Assembly (NCBI RefSeq): GCF_017696315.1
Contig: NZ_JAAORJ010000004.1
Location: forward strand, 382,519 to 446,518
Source: Prochlorococcus marinus XMU1412
Lineage (GTDB): Bacteria > Cyanobacteriota > Cyanobacteriia > PCC-6307 > Cyanobiaceae
Reading direction: 5' to 3'
DNA length: 64,000 nt
Each line of letters opens with the position of its first letter. The stretch's first letter is position 1. Both the position numbers and the translations under genes were made by a program. The notes under the pieces were generated by a model that did not search any database, was not told the DNA's origin, and saw nothing but the letters and a program-made list of their open reading frames with translations. Shown here piece after piece: positions 51,908 through 60,824 of the stretch.

Positions 51908-52378
51908 TTAATATCTGTAATGTGCAAAAGCTTTATTAGCTTCTGCCATTTTATGAGTATCTTCTCTTTTTTTAACGGCACTACCAGTTTCATTTGCTGC
52001 ATCCATCAACTCGCCAGCAAGTTTTTGGGACATGCTTTTGCCATTTCTTGCACGTGAGAATGTAACAATCCATCTTAATGCCATAGCAGTGCCCCTCTCT
52101 TGACGAACTTCCATAGGTACTTGATATGTAGCACCACCAACTCTTCTTGCTCGTACCTCGACAAGAGGAGTGGCATTTTTTACAGCTGTTTCAAATAATT
52201 CCACTGCATTCCCACCTGTTCTCTCGCTTATTAAAGAAAACGCATCAGACAATATTCTTTGTGCTGTAGATTTTTTACCATGTTTCATCAATCGAGCAAT
52301 CATCATTGAAGCAAGACGACTATTAAATTGAGGATCGGGAAGAATTGGTCTTTTTACTGCTGCATTTCGACGTGACAT
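51908..52378 (-). CDS. rpsG: 30S ribosomal protein S7
   Basis: S7 initiates assembly of the 30S head. The 156-residue protein starts [20 protein letters not shown] and has the conserved [18 protein letters not shown] block. It is 25 bp after rpsL. Confidence 0.98.
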   Translation of the reverse strand: MSRRNAAVKRPILPDPQFNSRLASMMIARLMKHGKKSTAQRILSDAFSLISERTGGNAVELFETAVKNATPLVEVRARRVGGATYQVPMEVRQERGTAMALRWIVTFSRARNGKSMSQKLAGELMDAANETGSAVKKREDTHKMAEANKAFAHYRY

Positions 52379-52403
52379 GTTTTAAAAAAGTGGTGTTTAC
52401 AAA

Positions 52404-52778
52404 TTAATCCTTTGGAGCTTTTGCTCCATACTTAGATCTGGATTGACGTCTATCTTTGACTCCAGCCGTATCTAAAGTTCCTCTTATTATATGATATCTA
52501 ACGCCTGGCAAATCTTTTACTCTTCCACCCCTAAGTAGTACTACAGAATGTTCTTGCAAATTATGTCCAATTCCAGGAATATAAGCCGTCACTTCGAAAC
52601 CAGAAGTTAACCTAACCCTAGCAACTTTTCTCAAAGCTGAATTAGGCTTCTTTGGTGTTGATGTATAGACTCTTGTACAAACTCCTCTTCTCTCTGGGCA
52701 GGCTTTTAATGCAGGAGATTTTGTTTTCTTTGTCAGACTTTTTCTTTCTGAACTTACCAATTGTGAGATGGTGGGCAT
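52404..52778 (-). CDS. rpsL: 30S ribosomal protein S12
   Basis: S12 lies at the decoding centre. The 124-residue protein has the loops that carry streptomycin resistance sites, [12 protein letters not shown] and [14 protein letters not shown], in wild-type form. It is the first gene of the str operon, and its upstream gap of 196 bp is shared with the divergent glutamate synthase gene. Confidence 0.98.
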   Translation of the reverse strand: MPTISQLVSSERKSLTKKTKSPALKACPERRGVCTRVYTSTPKKPNSALRKVARVRLTSGFEVTAYIPGIGHNLQEHSVVLLRGGRVKDLPGVRYHIIRGTLDTAGVKDRRQSRSKYGAKAPKD

Positions 52779-52931
52779 CTATTAAAACTTAGATAAAGAT
52801 AAATATTAAACTATCATAACCTTTTAAGAGCACTAACTAAAAGTTTTTAATTATATTTTTTTTAAAATTTGTCAAATTAAAATTATTTGGTAAATATTCA
52901 TTATCTTTAGATTTATTTTCAGATTTATTTT

Positions 52932-52937
52932 TATAAT
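52932..52937 (+). promoter_or_regulatory. Candidate -10 element for glutamate synthase
   Basis: TATAAT lies 37 bases before the glutamate synthase start codon within the 196-bp gap from rpsL. No NtcA site with correct spacing is found. The AT-rich context weakens the call. Confidence 0.35.
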
Positions 52938-52974
52938 AGAAATACATAAATAACTAAATAGAATTAAATAATCT

Positions 52975-55900
52975 ATGGGAGAGAGTATCAAAAGAATCGT
53001 TGGCCCATATCAAGATAGTTATTCCCCAAATGGAATAATTGGGGAGAAAGATGCATGTGGTGTTGGTTTCGTAGCAAATGTTGAAGGTATAGAAAGCAAC
53101 TGGATCCTTAAACAATCTCTAAAGGGCCTCAACTGCATGGAGCATAGAGGAGGTTGTGGAGGTGATAGTGATTCAGGAGATGGAGCAGGCATTTTATGTT
53201 CAATTCCATGGGGATATCTAGAAGAGAAAATTAATCTAAAAAATACTCAAGAATTTAATAGAGGTTTAGGCATGGTTTTTATGCCTAATAAAAAAGAAAA
53301 AATTGAAATATGTAAATTAATATGTGATGAAGAAGCAGAAAAATTAAAAGTCAACAAAACATCTTGGAGAACAGTACCCGTTAATAATGAAATTCTAGGT
53401 CCTTTAGCTAAAGCAAATGCTCCATTCATCTGTCAGTGGATTTTATATATAGGTAAAAAAGACCATAAGGATGTTGAAAAGCTTTTATTTCAATTAAGGA
53501 AAAGAATTGAGAAAAAAATAAGAGAAACTTTCAAAAACGATGTTGGGGATTGTGAATTTTATTTTGCCTCACTAAGTTCTCAAACAGTTGTCTATAAAGG
53601 TATGGTTCGCTCTGAAATATTATCCGAGTTTTATAAAGATTTAAAAGAAGAGAGTTTTAAAGTTTCATTTTCTGTTTATCATCGTAGATTTAGTACTAAT
53701 ACACTTCCAAAATGGCCACTAGCTCAGCCCATGAGATTTTTGGGTCATAATGGCGAAATAAATACTCTCTTAGGCAATATTAATTGGGCTAAAGCTTCAG
53801 AAACACATATAGATGATTTTTGGGGAGAGTTATCTAATGAAATTAAGCCCATTGTAGATGTAAATAAAAGTGATTCATCAAATCTTGATGCAACCCTTGA
53901 AATCAATATTCGTTCAGGTCAGCCCATTACTGACTCATTACTAAAACTTGTTCCTGAAGCATTTAGAGATCAACCAGAACTTGAGCAGAGAGAGTATATA
54001 AAAGCTTTTTATGAATATTCTGCAAGCCTACAAGAAGCTTGGGATGGTCCAGCACTACTTGTATTTGCTGATGGAAATTTTGTCGGAGCAACGCTTGATA
54101 GAAATGGCCTAAGACCAGCAAGATATTCAATCACAAATGATGGTTTTGTAATAATGGGTTCTGAAACAGGAGTAGTAGATCTTGAAGAAGAAAGAGTAAT
54201 AGAAAAAGGCCGATTAGGACCAGGACAAATGTTGGCAGTTGATTTTCATCAAAATAGAATCCTAAGAAATTGGGAAGTAAAATCTGAAGCTGCTCAAAGG
54301 CATGATTATAAAAATCTTCTAAGTAATAGAACTATAAAAATTGAAAATAATGAATGGGTTAAAGACTGCAAACTAAAAGACCTTGAGTTGTTGCAACAAC
54401 AAACTGCATACGGGTTTTCGGCGGAAGATAATGACCTTATCTTAGATTCAATGGCTTCATTAGCTAAAGAGCCTACTTATTGCATGGGCGACGACATCCC
54501 ATTAGCAGTTCTTTCATCTAAGCCACACATTTTATACGACTACTTTAAGCAAAGATTTGCGCAAGTTACTAATCCTCCTATTGACCCTCTGAGAGAAAAA
54601 CTTGTAATGAGTTTAGAGATGCATCTAGGAGAAAGATGTACACCATTTGAAATTAAAGATGCTAAACCTTTTATTCATTTACAAAGTCCGATTCTAAATG
54701 AGGAAGAACTCATTTCCATCAAAAAATCAAAAATTAAATCTCAGACAATTTCAAGTTTGTTTGATTTAGAGGAAGGTATTCAAGGCTTAGAGAACCAATT
54801 AAAAATAATCTGTAAACAGAGTGAGCTGTCTATAAAAGAAGGTTGCTCTTTAATTATCATTTCTGATAGGGGAATTAATCCTAAAAAGACTTTCATACCT
54901 CCTTTACTTGCTGTTGGAGCAATTCATCATTATCTTCTTAAAAAAGAAATCAGGCTAAAAGCTTCTCTAATAATTGAGACCGGTCAATGTTGGAGCACAC
55001 ATCACTTAGCTTGTTTAATTGGATATGGAGCAAGTGCAGTTTGCCCTTGGTTGACCTTCGAAGCAGGTAGACACTGGTTAAAACATCCAAAAACACAAAA
55101 ACTCATTGATAGCAAAAAAATAAATCCATTATCAATAGTTGATGTTCAAGAAAATATTAAAAAAGCTCTAGAAGACGGTCTAAGAAAAATTCTCTCAAAA
55201 ATAGGCATCTCACTTTTATCTAGTTACCATGGTGCACAAATTTTTGAAGCTGTAGGCCTCGGATCTGACTTAATAAAAATTGCTTTTGATGGTACAACAA
55301 GTCGTATCGCTGGCATAACATTAAAAGAATTAACTAATGAAACACTTTCAATACATACGAAAGCCTATCCAGAGATCGATTTAAAGAAATTAGAATTTTT
55401 AGGATTTGTACAATTTAGAAATAATGGAGAATATCATTCCAATAACCCAGAGATGTCCAAAGTTTTACATTCGGCGGTAAAACAAGGGCCAGGATACGAT
55501 CATTTTGAAACTTACAAAAAACTTATTAGTAATAGACCGACAACATCTCTTAGAGATTTACTAACAATTAATTCAAAAAGAAAAAGTATTCCATTAGAGG
55601 AAGTTGAAAGTGTTGAATCAATTTGCAAAAGGTTCTGTACTGGAGGAATGAGTTTAGGTGCTTTATCAAGAGAAGCGCATGAAGTTTTAGCAGTTGCAAT
55701 GAATAGAATTGGTGGAAAAAGTAATAGTGGAGAAGGGGGAGAAGATCCGGCTCGTTTTAATGTTTTAAATGATATCGATGAAAATACTAAGTCAGCGACG
55801 TTGCCATTTATTAAAGGCTTAAAGAATGGAGACACCGCATGCTCCGCTATTAAACAAATAGCATCAGGAAGATTTGGAGTTACACCTGAATATCTAAGAA

Positions 55901-57546
55901 GTGGTAAACAACTCGAAATTAAAATGGCTCAAGGTGCAAAACCCGGAGAGGGGGGGCAATTACCTGGTCCAAAAGTTGATTCTTACATTGCAAAACTAAG
56001 AAATAGTAAACCTGGAGTAGCTTTAATATCTCCTCCCCCGCATCATGATATTTACTCAATTGAAGATTTAGCTCAACTTATCCACGACTTACACCAAGTT
56101 CATCCAAAAGCGAAAGTAAGCGTTAAGCTTGTTTCTGAAATTGGTATAGGCACTATTGCTGCTGGAGTAAGCAAAGCTAATGCAGATGTAATTCAAATAT
56201 CAGGCCATGACGGAGGTACCGGTGCTTCACCCCTCAGTTCTATTAAACATGCAGGTTTACCATGGGAACTTGGTGTTGCTGAGGTTCATAAATCTCTCTT
56301 AGAGAATAACTTACGCGAAAGAGTAATTTTGAGAACTGATGGAGGTCTTAAAACAGGCTGGGACGTAGTTATTGCAGCTTTACTAGGTGCTGAAGAATAC
56401 GGTTTTGGTTCTGTAGCGATGATTGCTGAAGGATGCATAATGGCTCGGGTTTGTCATACAAACAAGTGTCCTGTTGGAGTTGCCACTCAAAAAGAAGAAT
56501 TAAGAAAAAGATTTAAAGGCATTCCAGAAAATGTCGTTAATTTTTTCTTATATATTGCTGAAGAAGTAAGACAGATAATGAGTAGTATCGGTGTCTCTAA
56601 TATGGAAGAGCTGATTGGTAATCAAGAATTTCTTTCTGCACGAAATATCGATCTTCCAAAAACTTCTAATATTGATCTTTCTTCTTTAGTAAATGAACAC
56701 TCAACCCCTGATAGATCATGGTTAAAACACTTAAAAACTGCCCATGGTAATGGTTCTGTATTAGAAGACGAGTTTTTGTCTGATACTAAATTTATAGATT
56801 CAATTAAAAATCACGAAATATTAACTAAAGAAATTGACATAAAAAATACAGATAGAAGTGTTTGTGCGAAAATATCAGGCGAAATTGCAGAACTTCATGG
56901 CAACACTGGCTTTAATGGCGAACTCAACTTAAATTTCAAAGGATATGCAGGACAAAGCTTTGGTGCCTTTTTATTGAAGGGAATGAATGTTCAATTAATC
57001 GGAGAAGCTAATGATTATGTTTGTAAAGGAATGAATGGAGGAATACTCACAATAATTCCCCCAAAAATAAATGAAATCTCCTCCGAACAAGTCATCCTAG
57101 GAAATACTTGTCTTTATGGAGCAACAGGTGGAAAATTATTTGCATTAGGAAAATCGGGAGAAAGATTTGCGGTTAGAAATAGTGGTGCCACAGCGGTAAC
57201 AGAAGGAGCAGGTGATCATTGTTGTGAATACATGACTGGTGGAAGAGTTGTTATTCTAGGTTCCACAGGAAGGAATATTGGTGCGGGTATGACTGGTGGA
57301 ATAGCTTTTATAATTGATGAAAATAATGAATTAAGTAATAAAGTAAATAAAGAAATAGTAAGCATTCATCAAATAACTTCATCAAAGCAGGAAAATATCT
57401 TATTGGAAATTATTAGAGAATATCAAGCAAAAACAAATAGCTTAAAGGCTGGCAAAATAATTGAAAATTGGTCTCATTTTAAGAGTACTTTCAAATTGAT
57501 TGTCCCCCCAAGTGAAGAAGAGATGCTTGGTATAAAAAAAATGTAA
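52975..57546 (+). CDS. glsF: Ferredoxin-dependent glutamate synthase
   Basis: This 1523-residue enzyme forms two glutamates from glutamine and 2-oxoglutarate with electrons from ferredoxin, completing nitrogen assimilation with GlnA. After a short propeptide the N-terminal nucleophile lies in DACGVGFVANV (about Cys28). A glutaminase domain, a central domain, an FMN-binding TIM barrel (GAKPGEGGQLPG, GHDGGTGASP) and the C-terminal beta-helix follow. The 3Fe-4S cysteines are in CIMARVCHTNKC. It lies directly against the YciI-like gene without a gap. Confidence 0.97.
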   Translation: MGESIKRIVGPYQDSYSPNGIIGEKDACGVGFVANVEGIESNWILKQSLKGLNCMEHRGGCGGDSDSGDGAGILCSIPWGYLEEKINLKNTQEFNRGLGMVFMPNKKEKIEICKLICDEEAEKLKVNKTSWRTVPVNNEILGPLAKANAPFICQWILYIGKKDHKDVEKLLFQLRKRIEKKIRETFKNDVGDCEFYFASLSSQTVVYKGMVRSEILSEFYKDLKEESFKVSFSVYHRRFSTNTLPKWPLAQPMRFLGHNGEINTLLGNINWAKASETHIDDFWGELSNEIKPIVDVNKSDSSNLDATLEINIRSGQPITDSLLKLVPEAFRDQPELEQREYIKAFYEYSASLQEAWDGPALLVFADGNFVGATLDRNGLRPARYSITNDGFVIMGSETGVVDLEEERVIEKGRLGPGQMLAVDFHQNRILRNWEVKSEAAQRHDYKNLLSNRTIKIENNEWVKDCKLKDLELLQQQTAYGFSAEDNDLILDSMASLAKEPTYCMGDDIPLAVLSSKPHILYDYFKQRFAQVTNPPIDPLREKLVMSLEMHLGERCTPFEIKDAKPFIHLQSPILNEEELISIKKSKIKSQTISSLFDLEEGIQGLENQLKIICKQSELSIKEGCSLIIISDRGINPKKTFIPPLLAVGAIHHYLLKKEIRLKASLIIETGQCWSTHHLACLIGYGASAVCPWLTFEAGRHWLKHPKTQKLIDSKKINPLSIVDVQENIKKALEDGLRKILSKIGISLLSSYHGAQIFEAVGLGSDLIKIAFDGTTSRIAGITLKELTNETLSIHTKAYPEIDLKKLEFLGFVQFRNNGEYHSNNPEMSKVLHSAVKQGPGYDHFETYKKLISNRPTTSLRDLLTINSKRKSIPLEEVESVESICKRFCTGGMSLGALSREAHEVLAVAMNRIGGKSNSGEGGEDPARFNVLNDIDENTKSATLPFIKGLKNGDTACSAIKQIASGRFGVTPEYLRSGKQLEIKMAQGAKPGEGGQLPGPKVDSYIAKLRNSKPGVALISPPPHHDIYSIEDLAQLIHDLHQVHPKAKVSVKLVSEIGIGTIAAGVSKANADVIQISGHDGGTGASPLSSIKHAGLPWELGVAEVHKSLLENNLRERVILRTDGGLKTGWDVVIAALLGAEEYGFGSVAMIAEGCIMARVCHTNKCPVGVATQKEELRKRFKGIPENVVNFFLYIAEEVRQIMSSIGVSNMEELIGNQEFLSARNIDLPKTSNIDLSSLVNEHSTPDRSWLKHLKTAHGNGSVLEDEFLSDTKFIDSIKNHEILTKEIDIKNTDRSVCAKISGEIAELHGNTGFNGELNLNFKGYAGQSFGAFLLKGMNVQLIGEANDYVCKGMNGGILTIIPPKINEISSEQVILGNTCLYGATGGKLFALGKSGERFAVRNSGATAVTEGAGDHCCEYMTGGRVVILGSTGRNIGAGMTGGIAFIIDENNELSNKVNKEIVSIHQITSSKQENILLEIIREYQAKTNSLKAGKIIENWSHFKSTFKLIVPPSEEEMLGIKKM

Positions 57547-57840
57547 ATGCCTTTCTTTGTAAAAACTGAAATTATAAAAAAAGAATACTTACTTAATAAT
57601 GATTTAAAACGAAAAATAATTAACCAACATATTAATTGGGTAAAAAAATTAAAAAAAGAGGGAATTAATATAAAAAGTGGCTTTTTGGTAGATGAGTTAA
57701 ATAGGCCAGGTGACGGCGGATTACTTATTCTTGAGATGAATAATTACAGAAATGCACTAAAAATAATTAAGAATGATCCAATGATTAAAAATGATCTAGT
57801 TGAATGGAAATTAAATGAGTGGGTAGATCCAAATAAATGA
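57547..57840 (+). CDS. YciI-like protein
   Basis: This 97-residue protein has a YciI-type fold pattern: an N-terminal helical part that includes HINWVKKLKKEG, then GFLVDELNRPGDGGLLILEM and a final helix with EWKLNEW. Function is unknown for this family. Its ATG begins the base after the glutamate synthase stop, so it is almost certainly cotranslated with it. It converges with lipA, 6 bp apart. Confidence 0.72.
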   Translation: MPFFVKTEIIKKEYLLNNDLKRKIINQHINWVKKLKKEGINIKSGFLVDELNRPGDGGLLILEMNNYRNALKIIKNDPMIKNDLVEWKLNEWVDPNK

Positions 57841-57846
57841 ATATAA

Positions 57847-58740
57847 CTATCTTGGATACTTTTTCATAAGTTTTTGAATCTCTTCAGCATGGTAGCTACT
57901 TCGAGTTAAAGGAGAACTAACTACTTGCATGAAGTTTAAATCTTTTTCCCCGAACGCTTTAAAGTAGTTAAATTTTGAAGGACTTACAAATCTTTTAACA
58001 GGTAAATGATTAGGGCCAGGAGATAAATATTGGCCAATAGTAACAATATCAACGAAATTACTTTTTAAATCCTTAAGCAGACTTAAGACCTCCTCGTCTT
58101 TTTCCCCTAAACCAAGCATGAAGCCTGACTTTGTATAAATTCTGGGAGAATAGTCTCTGGTTCTTTTAAGCAACTCAAGAGTTCTTTCATATTTGCCTTG
58201 AGGTCTTACTTTTTTATATAACGAAGACACAGTCTCAATATTGTGATTTAAAACGTTTGGATTTGAATCAAGAACTTTTTCAAGCGCTTTCCAGTTGCCA
58301 CAAAGATCAGGTATTAGAAGCTCAATAGTAGTTTCAGGAGATTTTTCTCTTATTTGATGAACACATTGAAAAAATTGAGATGCGCCACCATCCTCAAGAT
58401 CATCTCTATTAACTGATGTGATTACAACATGCTTAAGCTTCATTCTTAAAACAGCTTCGGCTAAACGATATGGTTCAGTTGGGTCTAAGTCTCTCTTAGA
58501 TCTATCAAAATCAATATCGCAATATGGACATGCCCTAGTGCAACCAGGACCCATTATGAGAAAAGTTGCAGTTCCACTAGCAAAACATTCGCCGATATTT
58601 GGACAGCTTGCTTCTTGACATACGGTATTGAGATTTAAATCATTTAATAAATTTGCAGTGTTACCAATTCGCTCAACTTGTGGAGCTTTGACTCTTAACC
58701 ATTCAGGTTTTGAAATTAAACTATTAGGATTATGAGTCAC
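57847..58740 (-). CDS. lipA: Lipoyl synthase
   Basis: LipA inserts two sulfurs into protein-bound octanoate to make the lipoyl cofactor of 2-oxoacid dehydrogenases and the glycine cleavage system. The 297-residue protein has the auxiliary cluster cysteines Cys41, Cys46, Cys52 ([12 protein letters not shown]) and the radical SAM cluster Cys67, Cys71, Cys74 (CTRACPYC). The start is GTG. Its 5' end faces the recombinase-like gene over 287 bp. Confidence 0.96.
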   Translation of the reverse strand: MTHNPNSLISKPEWLRVKAPQVERIGNTANLLNDLNLNTVCQEASCPNIGECFASGTATFLIMGPGCTRACPYCDIDFDRSKRDLDPTEPYRLAEAVLRMKLKHVVITSVNRDDLEDGGASQFFQCVHQIREKSPETTIELLIPDLCGNWKALEKVLDSNPNVLNHNIETVSSLYKKVRPQGKYERTLELLKRTRDYSPRIYTKSGFMLGLGEKDEEVLSLLKDLKSNFVDIVTIGQYLSPGPNHLPVKRFVSPSKFNYFKAFGEKDLNFMQVVSSPLTRSSYHAEEIQKLMKKYPR

Positions 58741-58890
58741 ATTAATTCTTTTTGACCTGTAATTTTATTTTACTAAAAACAAGATGAATTAACTATTTAT
58801 AATTTCAAAACAAAGCTCATTCAACAGAAGTAAATAAATGAATTCAACTAATCCTTCTGCAATTTAGAAAATCTTAATTAAATTTACTAG

Positions 58891-58911
58891 TGAAACAACG
58901 TTCTTGTTTCA
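58891..58911. repeat. 8-bp inverted repeat upstream of the recombinase-like gene
   Basis: TGAAACAA and TTGTTTCA are perfect arms around the loop CGTTC. No T-run follows on either strand, so it is not a good terminator. It may be an operator or a small RNA stem. Confidence 0.5.
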
Positions 58912-58978
58912 TTAACTAAAATTGAATCAGATTTCATAATATTCTTTTTAATACAGATATCAGAACGTACTAAGTTCA

Positions 58979-59017
58979 AAAATAAAGCAAAAAAGTAAGT
59001 AATAATTGCTTTATTTT
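58979..59017. promoter_or_regulatory. 12-bp-arm inverted repeat just before the recombinase-like gene
   Basis: AAAATAAAGCAA and TTGCTTTATTTT are a perfect inverted repeat with a 15-base spacer, ending 10 bases before the GTG start. The size suits a dimer-binding site such as a recombinase site or an autoregulatory operator. A transcript hairpin at the 5' leader is another reading. Confidence 0.55.
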
Positions 59018-59027
59018 GTATTAAAAA

Positions 59028-59702
59028 GTGTTTTTTTTATTATTTTTTGATACAGTAAAAAATATATGTAATAAAACATTGACTTTTAAATTTAAAAGAA
59101 AACGTATTTTATTATCGGAAAAAAGTAAAAACTCTAAAGCAATAGGTTATGCTAGAGCTACTCATAACGAATATAAATATTTAGAAGAGCAAATAAAAAT
59201 TTTGAAGGACGAGGGTTGCAGTTTAGTGTTCTCTGAATTTATAAGTTTAGATGAAGAAATCAAACCTCAACTCAATAAAGCTATAAATTCCTTATCAAAA
59301 GGCGATCAATTAATAATAACTCAGCTTGATCGAGCATTTAAAAATAAAAAAGAATGTTTGATAACAATAAATAAACTTATTAATAAGGATATTCAATTGC
59401 GAACTTTGACTGGTTTTTTTGCTGCTAATGAATCTTTTAATGCAAATTCTTCAATTTTTAAAATTTTATATGAATTAGATAATTTAGAAGACAAAAGTTT
59501 AGGGGAAAGAAAAAAAGAACAGCTATTACGCAGAAAATTATCCGGAAATAATTTGGGAGGAAGGCCCAAAATAAGTCCTCTAAAAGAATCTTTAGTAATC
59601 AGATTGCGTAATGAAGGATATTCTTATCGATCAATCAGATCACAAACAGGCATTGCGTTGTCAACAATAAGAAGAGTAATTTTGGAAGGAGAACAAACAT
59701 AA
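59028..59702 (+). CDS. Degenerate serine-recombinase-like (resolvase/invertase) protein
   Basis: From about residue 37 this 224-residue protein follows the Hin/resolvase fold: IGYARA, then the LDRAF helix region, the E-helix around LGERKKEQ, GGRPK, and a C-terminal helix-turn-helix (YSYRSIRSQTGIALSTIRR). Compared with Hin, the nucleophile Ser is replaced by Thr45, the second Arg of LDRLGR is Lys105, and the Arg of the NRPGL segment is Lys79. It is probably not an active recombinase and may act as a DNA-binding regulator. The GTG start is uncertain; a TTG at 59079 is an alternative. Confidence 0.78.
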   Translation: MFFLLFFDTVKNICNKTLTFKFKRKRILLSEKSKNSKAIGYARATHNEYKYLEEQIKILKDEGCSLVFSEFISLDEEIKPQLNKAINSLSKGDQLIITQLDRAFKNKKECLITINKLINKDIQLRTLTGFFAANESFNANSSIFKILYELDNLEDKSLGERKKEQLLRRKLSGNNLGGRPKISPLKESLVIRLRNEGYSYRSIRSQTGIALSTIRRVILEGEQT

Positions 59703-59703
59703 A

Positions 59704-59916
59704 ATGAAGAGGAAAGAAATTGAAAATTTAATTAAAGAAAATTTTAAAGATACAGCGTTGCGTATTTATGAATTAGATAATGAAGATAGAAAAAGTTTAT
59801 TAGCTGAATATAGAGAATGGATTATGAATGATTTAGATTTTGAAGAAGTAATGATGTTGCCTTATGAAGCATATACTGACAAATTAGATTCTAATTTCTT
59901 AGAAGATTCAATTTAG
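59704..59916 (+). CDS. Small acidic protein, unknown
   Basis: This 70-residue protein has about 19 Asp/Glu against 10 Lys/Arg, and looks helical with no membrane segment. I do not recognise a family. Its ATG comes one base after the recombinase-like stop, so both are translated together. It may be a partner of that protein; this is inferred from position only. Confidence 0.7.
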   Translation: MKRKEIENLIKENFKDTALRIYELDNEDRKSLLAEYREWIMNDLDFEEVMMLPYEAYTDKLDSNFLEDSI

Positions 59917-59918
59917 TC

Positions 59919-60821
59919 CTAAATAGTATATTTTTTATTAAATTCATATACTTCTTTTGATATTAATGATAAGAAAGAAGAATCTTTAGAATATTTTTCA
60001 CCATCACAAAAAACAACTAATAAAGTGTGTAGAGATTGACTATTAGTCCACCAAGCAGAATCATGTCTAACTTCTGACATTAAGCCTGCTTTACTCCAAA
60101 GATTAATGCTTTCTGGTAAGCCTGCACCCAAAAAACCATCTATTTGATTAAGAGAATCGTTTTTAAGAACAACTTTATCTAAATTTCTTTTTAAAAAACT
60201 TCGTAAATTTAAATCATTTTTTTGATAATCAATATGAATCATAATTTCCTCCAAAACCCTTGCAGCCGAATCAGTATTCATAGCATTTCTATTTTTATTA
60301 TTATGTCCATAAAATTCTTTTTCACGACCAAATGGTCCATCATCCCAGGTCTTCTGACAGCAATTTAAACCACTCAATTCCTCCCAATGTAAATCATGTA
60401 GCCAATCGTTTATTATACTTCTTTGATATTTCCAATTTTCCCATGATTCGCCCTCAATACAAGGTCCACTTGTTGTTCCAGTAAGTAAATCAATTAAGAA
60501 GCTTGTTGCATTATTACTTGAGAAAGTTAACATTTTCCTTACAGCATCAATAATTTCATCCGATAATAATAAACTTCCTTTTTTAATCCAATAATATGTA
60601 GCAAGACCATAAACCAACTTAACTATGCTGGCAGGGTAAACCATTTTTTTATTATTTATGCCAGTGCCAAAACCTTTAAATACACCTTTATTTCCGCTTT
60701 TATAATTAATCCAAGTTATGGCAATATCTTCACTTGAAAAATCTTTATTATAAGAGCATACTCTCCCTAAAATATCATTTAAGGCTAGACCCATCTCTTC
60801 ACTTAAATAGTAAAAGGACAT
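59919..60821 (-). CDS. Beta-lactamase-fold serine hydrolase
   Basis: This 300-residue protein shows the class A beta-lactamase/DD-peptidase pattern: SxxK at Ser65-Lys68 (PASIVKL), SxN in the SSNNA region at 101-105, and KAG at 244-246 in place of KTG. No signal peptide is evident at the annotated start, which is odd for the family. It could act on peptidoglycan or on a small ester or amide. Its start codon is only 3 bp from the divergent NlpC gene. Confidence 0.82.
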   Translation of the reverse strand: MSFYYLSEEMGLALNDILGRVCSYNKDFSSEDIAITWINYKSGNKGVFKGFGTGINNKKMVYPASIVKLVYGLATYYWIKKGSLLLSDEIIDAVRKMLTFSSNNATSFLIDLLTGTTSGPCIEGESWENWKYQRSIINDWLHDLHWEELSGLNCCQKTWDDGPFGREKEFYGHNNKNRNAMNTDSAARVLEEIMIHIDYQKNDLNLRSFLKRNLDKVVLKNDSLNQIDGFLGAGLPESINLWSKAGLMSEVRHDSAWWTNSQSLHTLLVVFCDGEKYSKDSSFLSLISKEVYEFNKKYTI

Positions 60822-60824
60822 TGT

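Larger units (their letters stand above)
58741..59027. promoter_or_regulatory. Intergenic region between lipA and the recombinase-like gene
   Basis: This 287-bp AT-rich region separates divergent genes. It contains two perfect inverted repeats, at 58891-58911 and 58979-59017. No coding frame or tRNA is visible. It likely carries both promoters. Confidence 0.5.

Noticed and set aside
52890-52903. A GTA-N8-TTA motif upstream of glutamate synthase resembling an NtcA site
   Set aside because: The second half-site is TTA, not TAC, and it lies 28 bases before the candidate -10, more than the usual spacing.
59028-59702. Recombinase-like gene as evidence of a transposon (IS607-type)
   Set aside because: No adjacent TnpB-like gene and no flanking repeats are seen, and the catalytic residues appear replaced.
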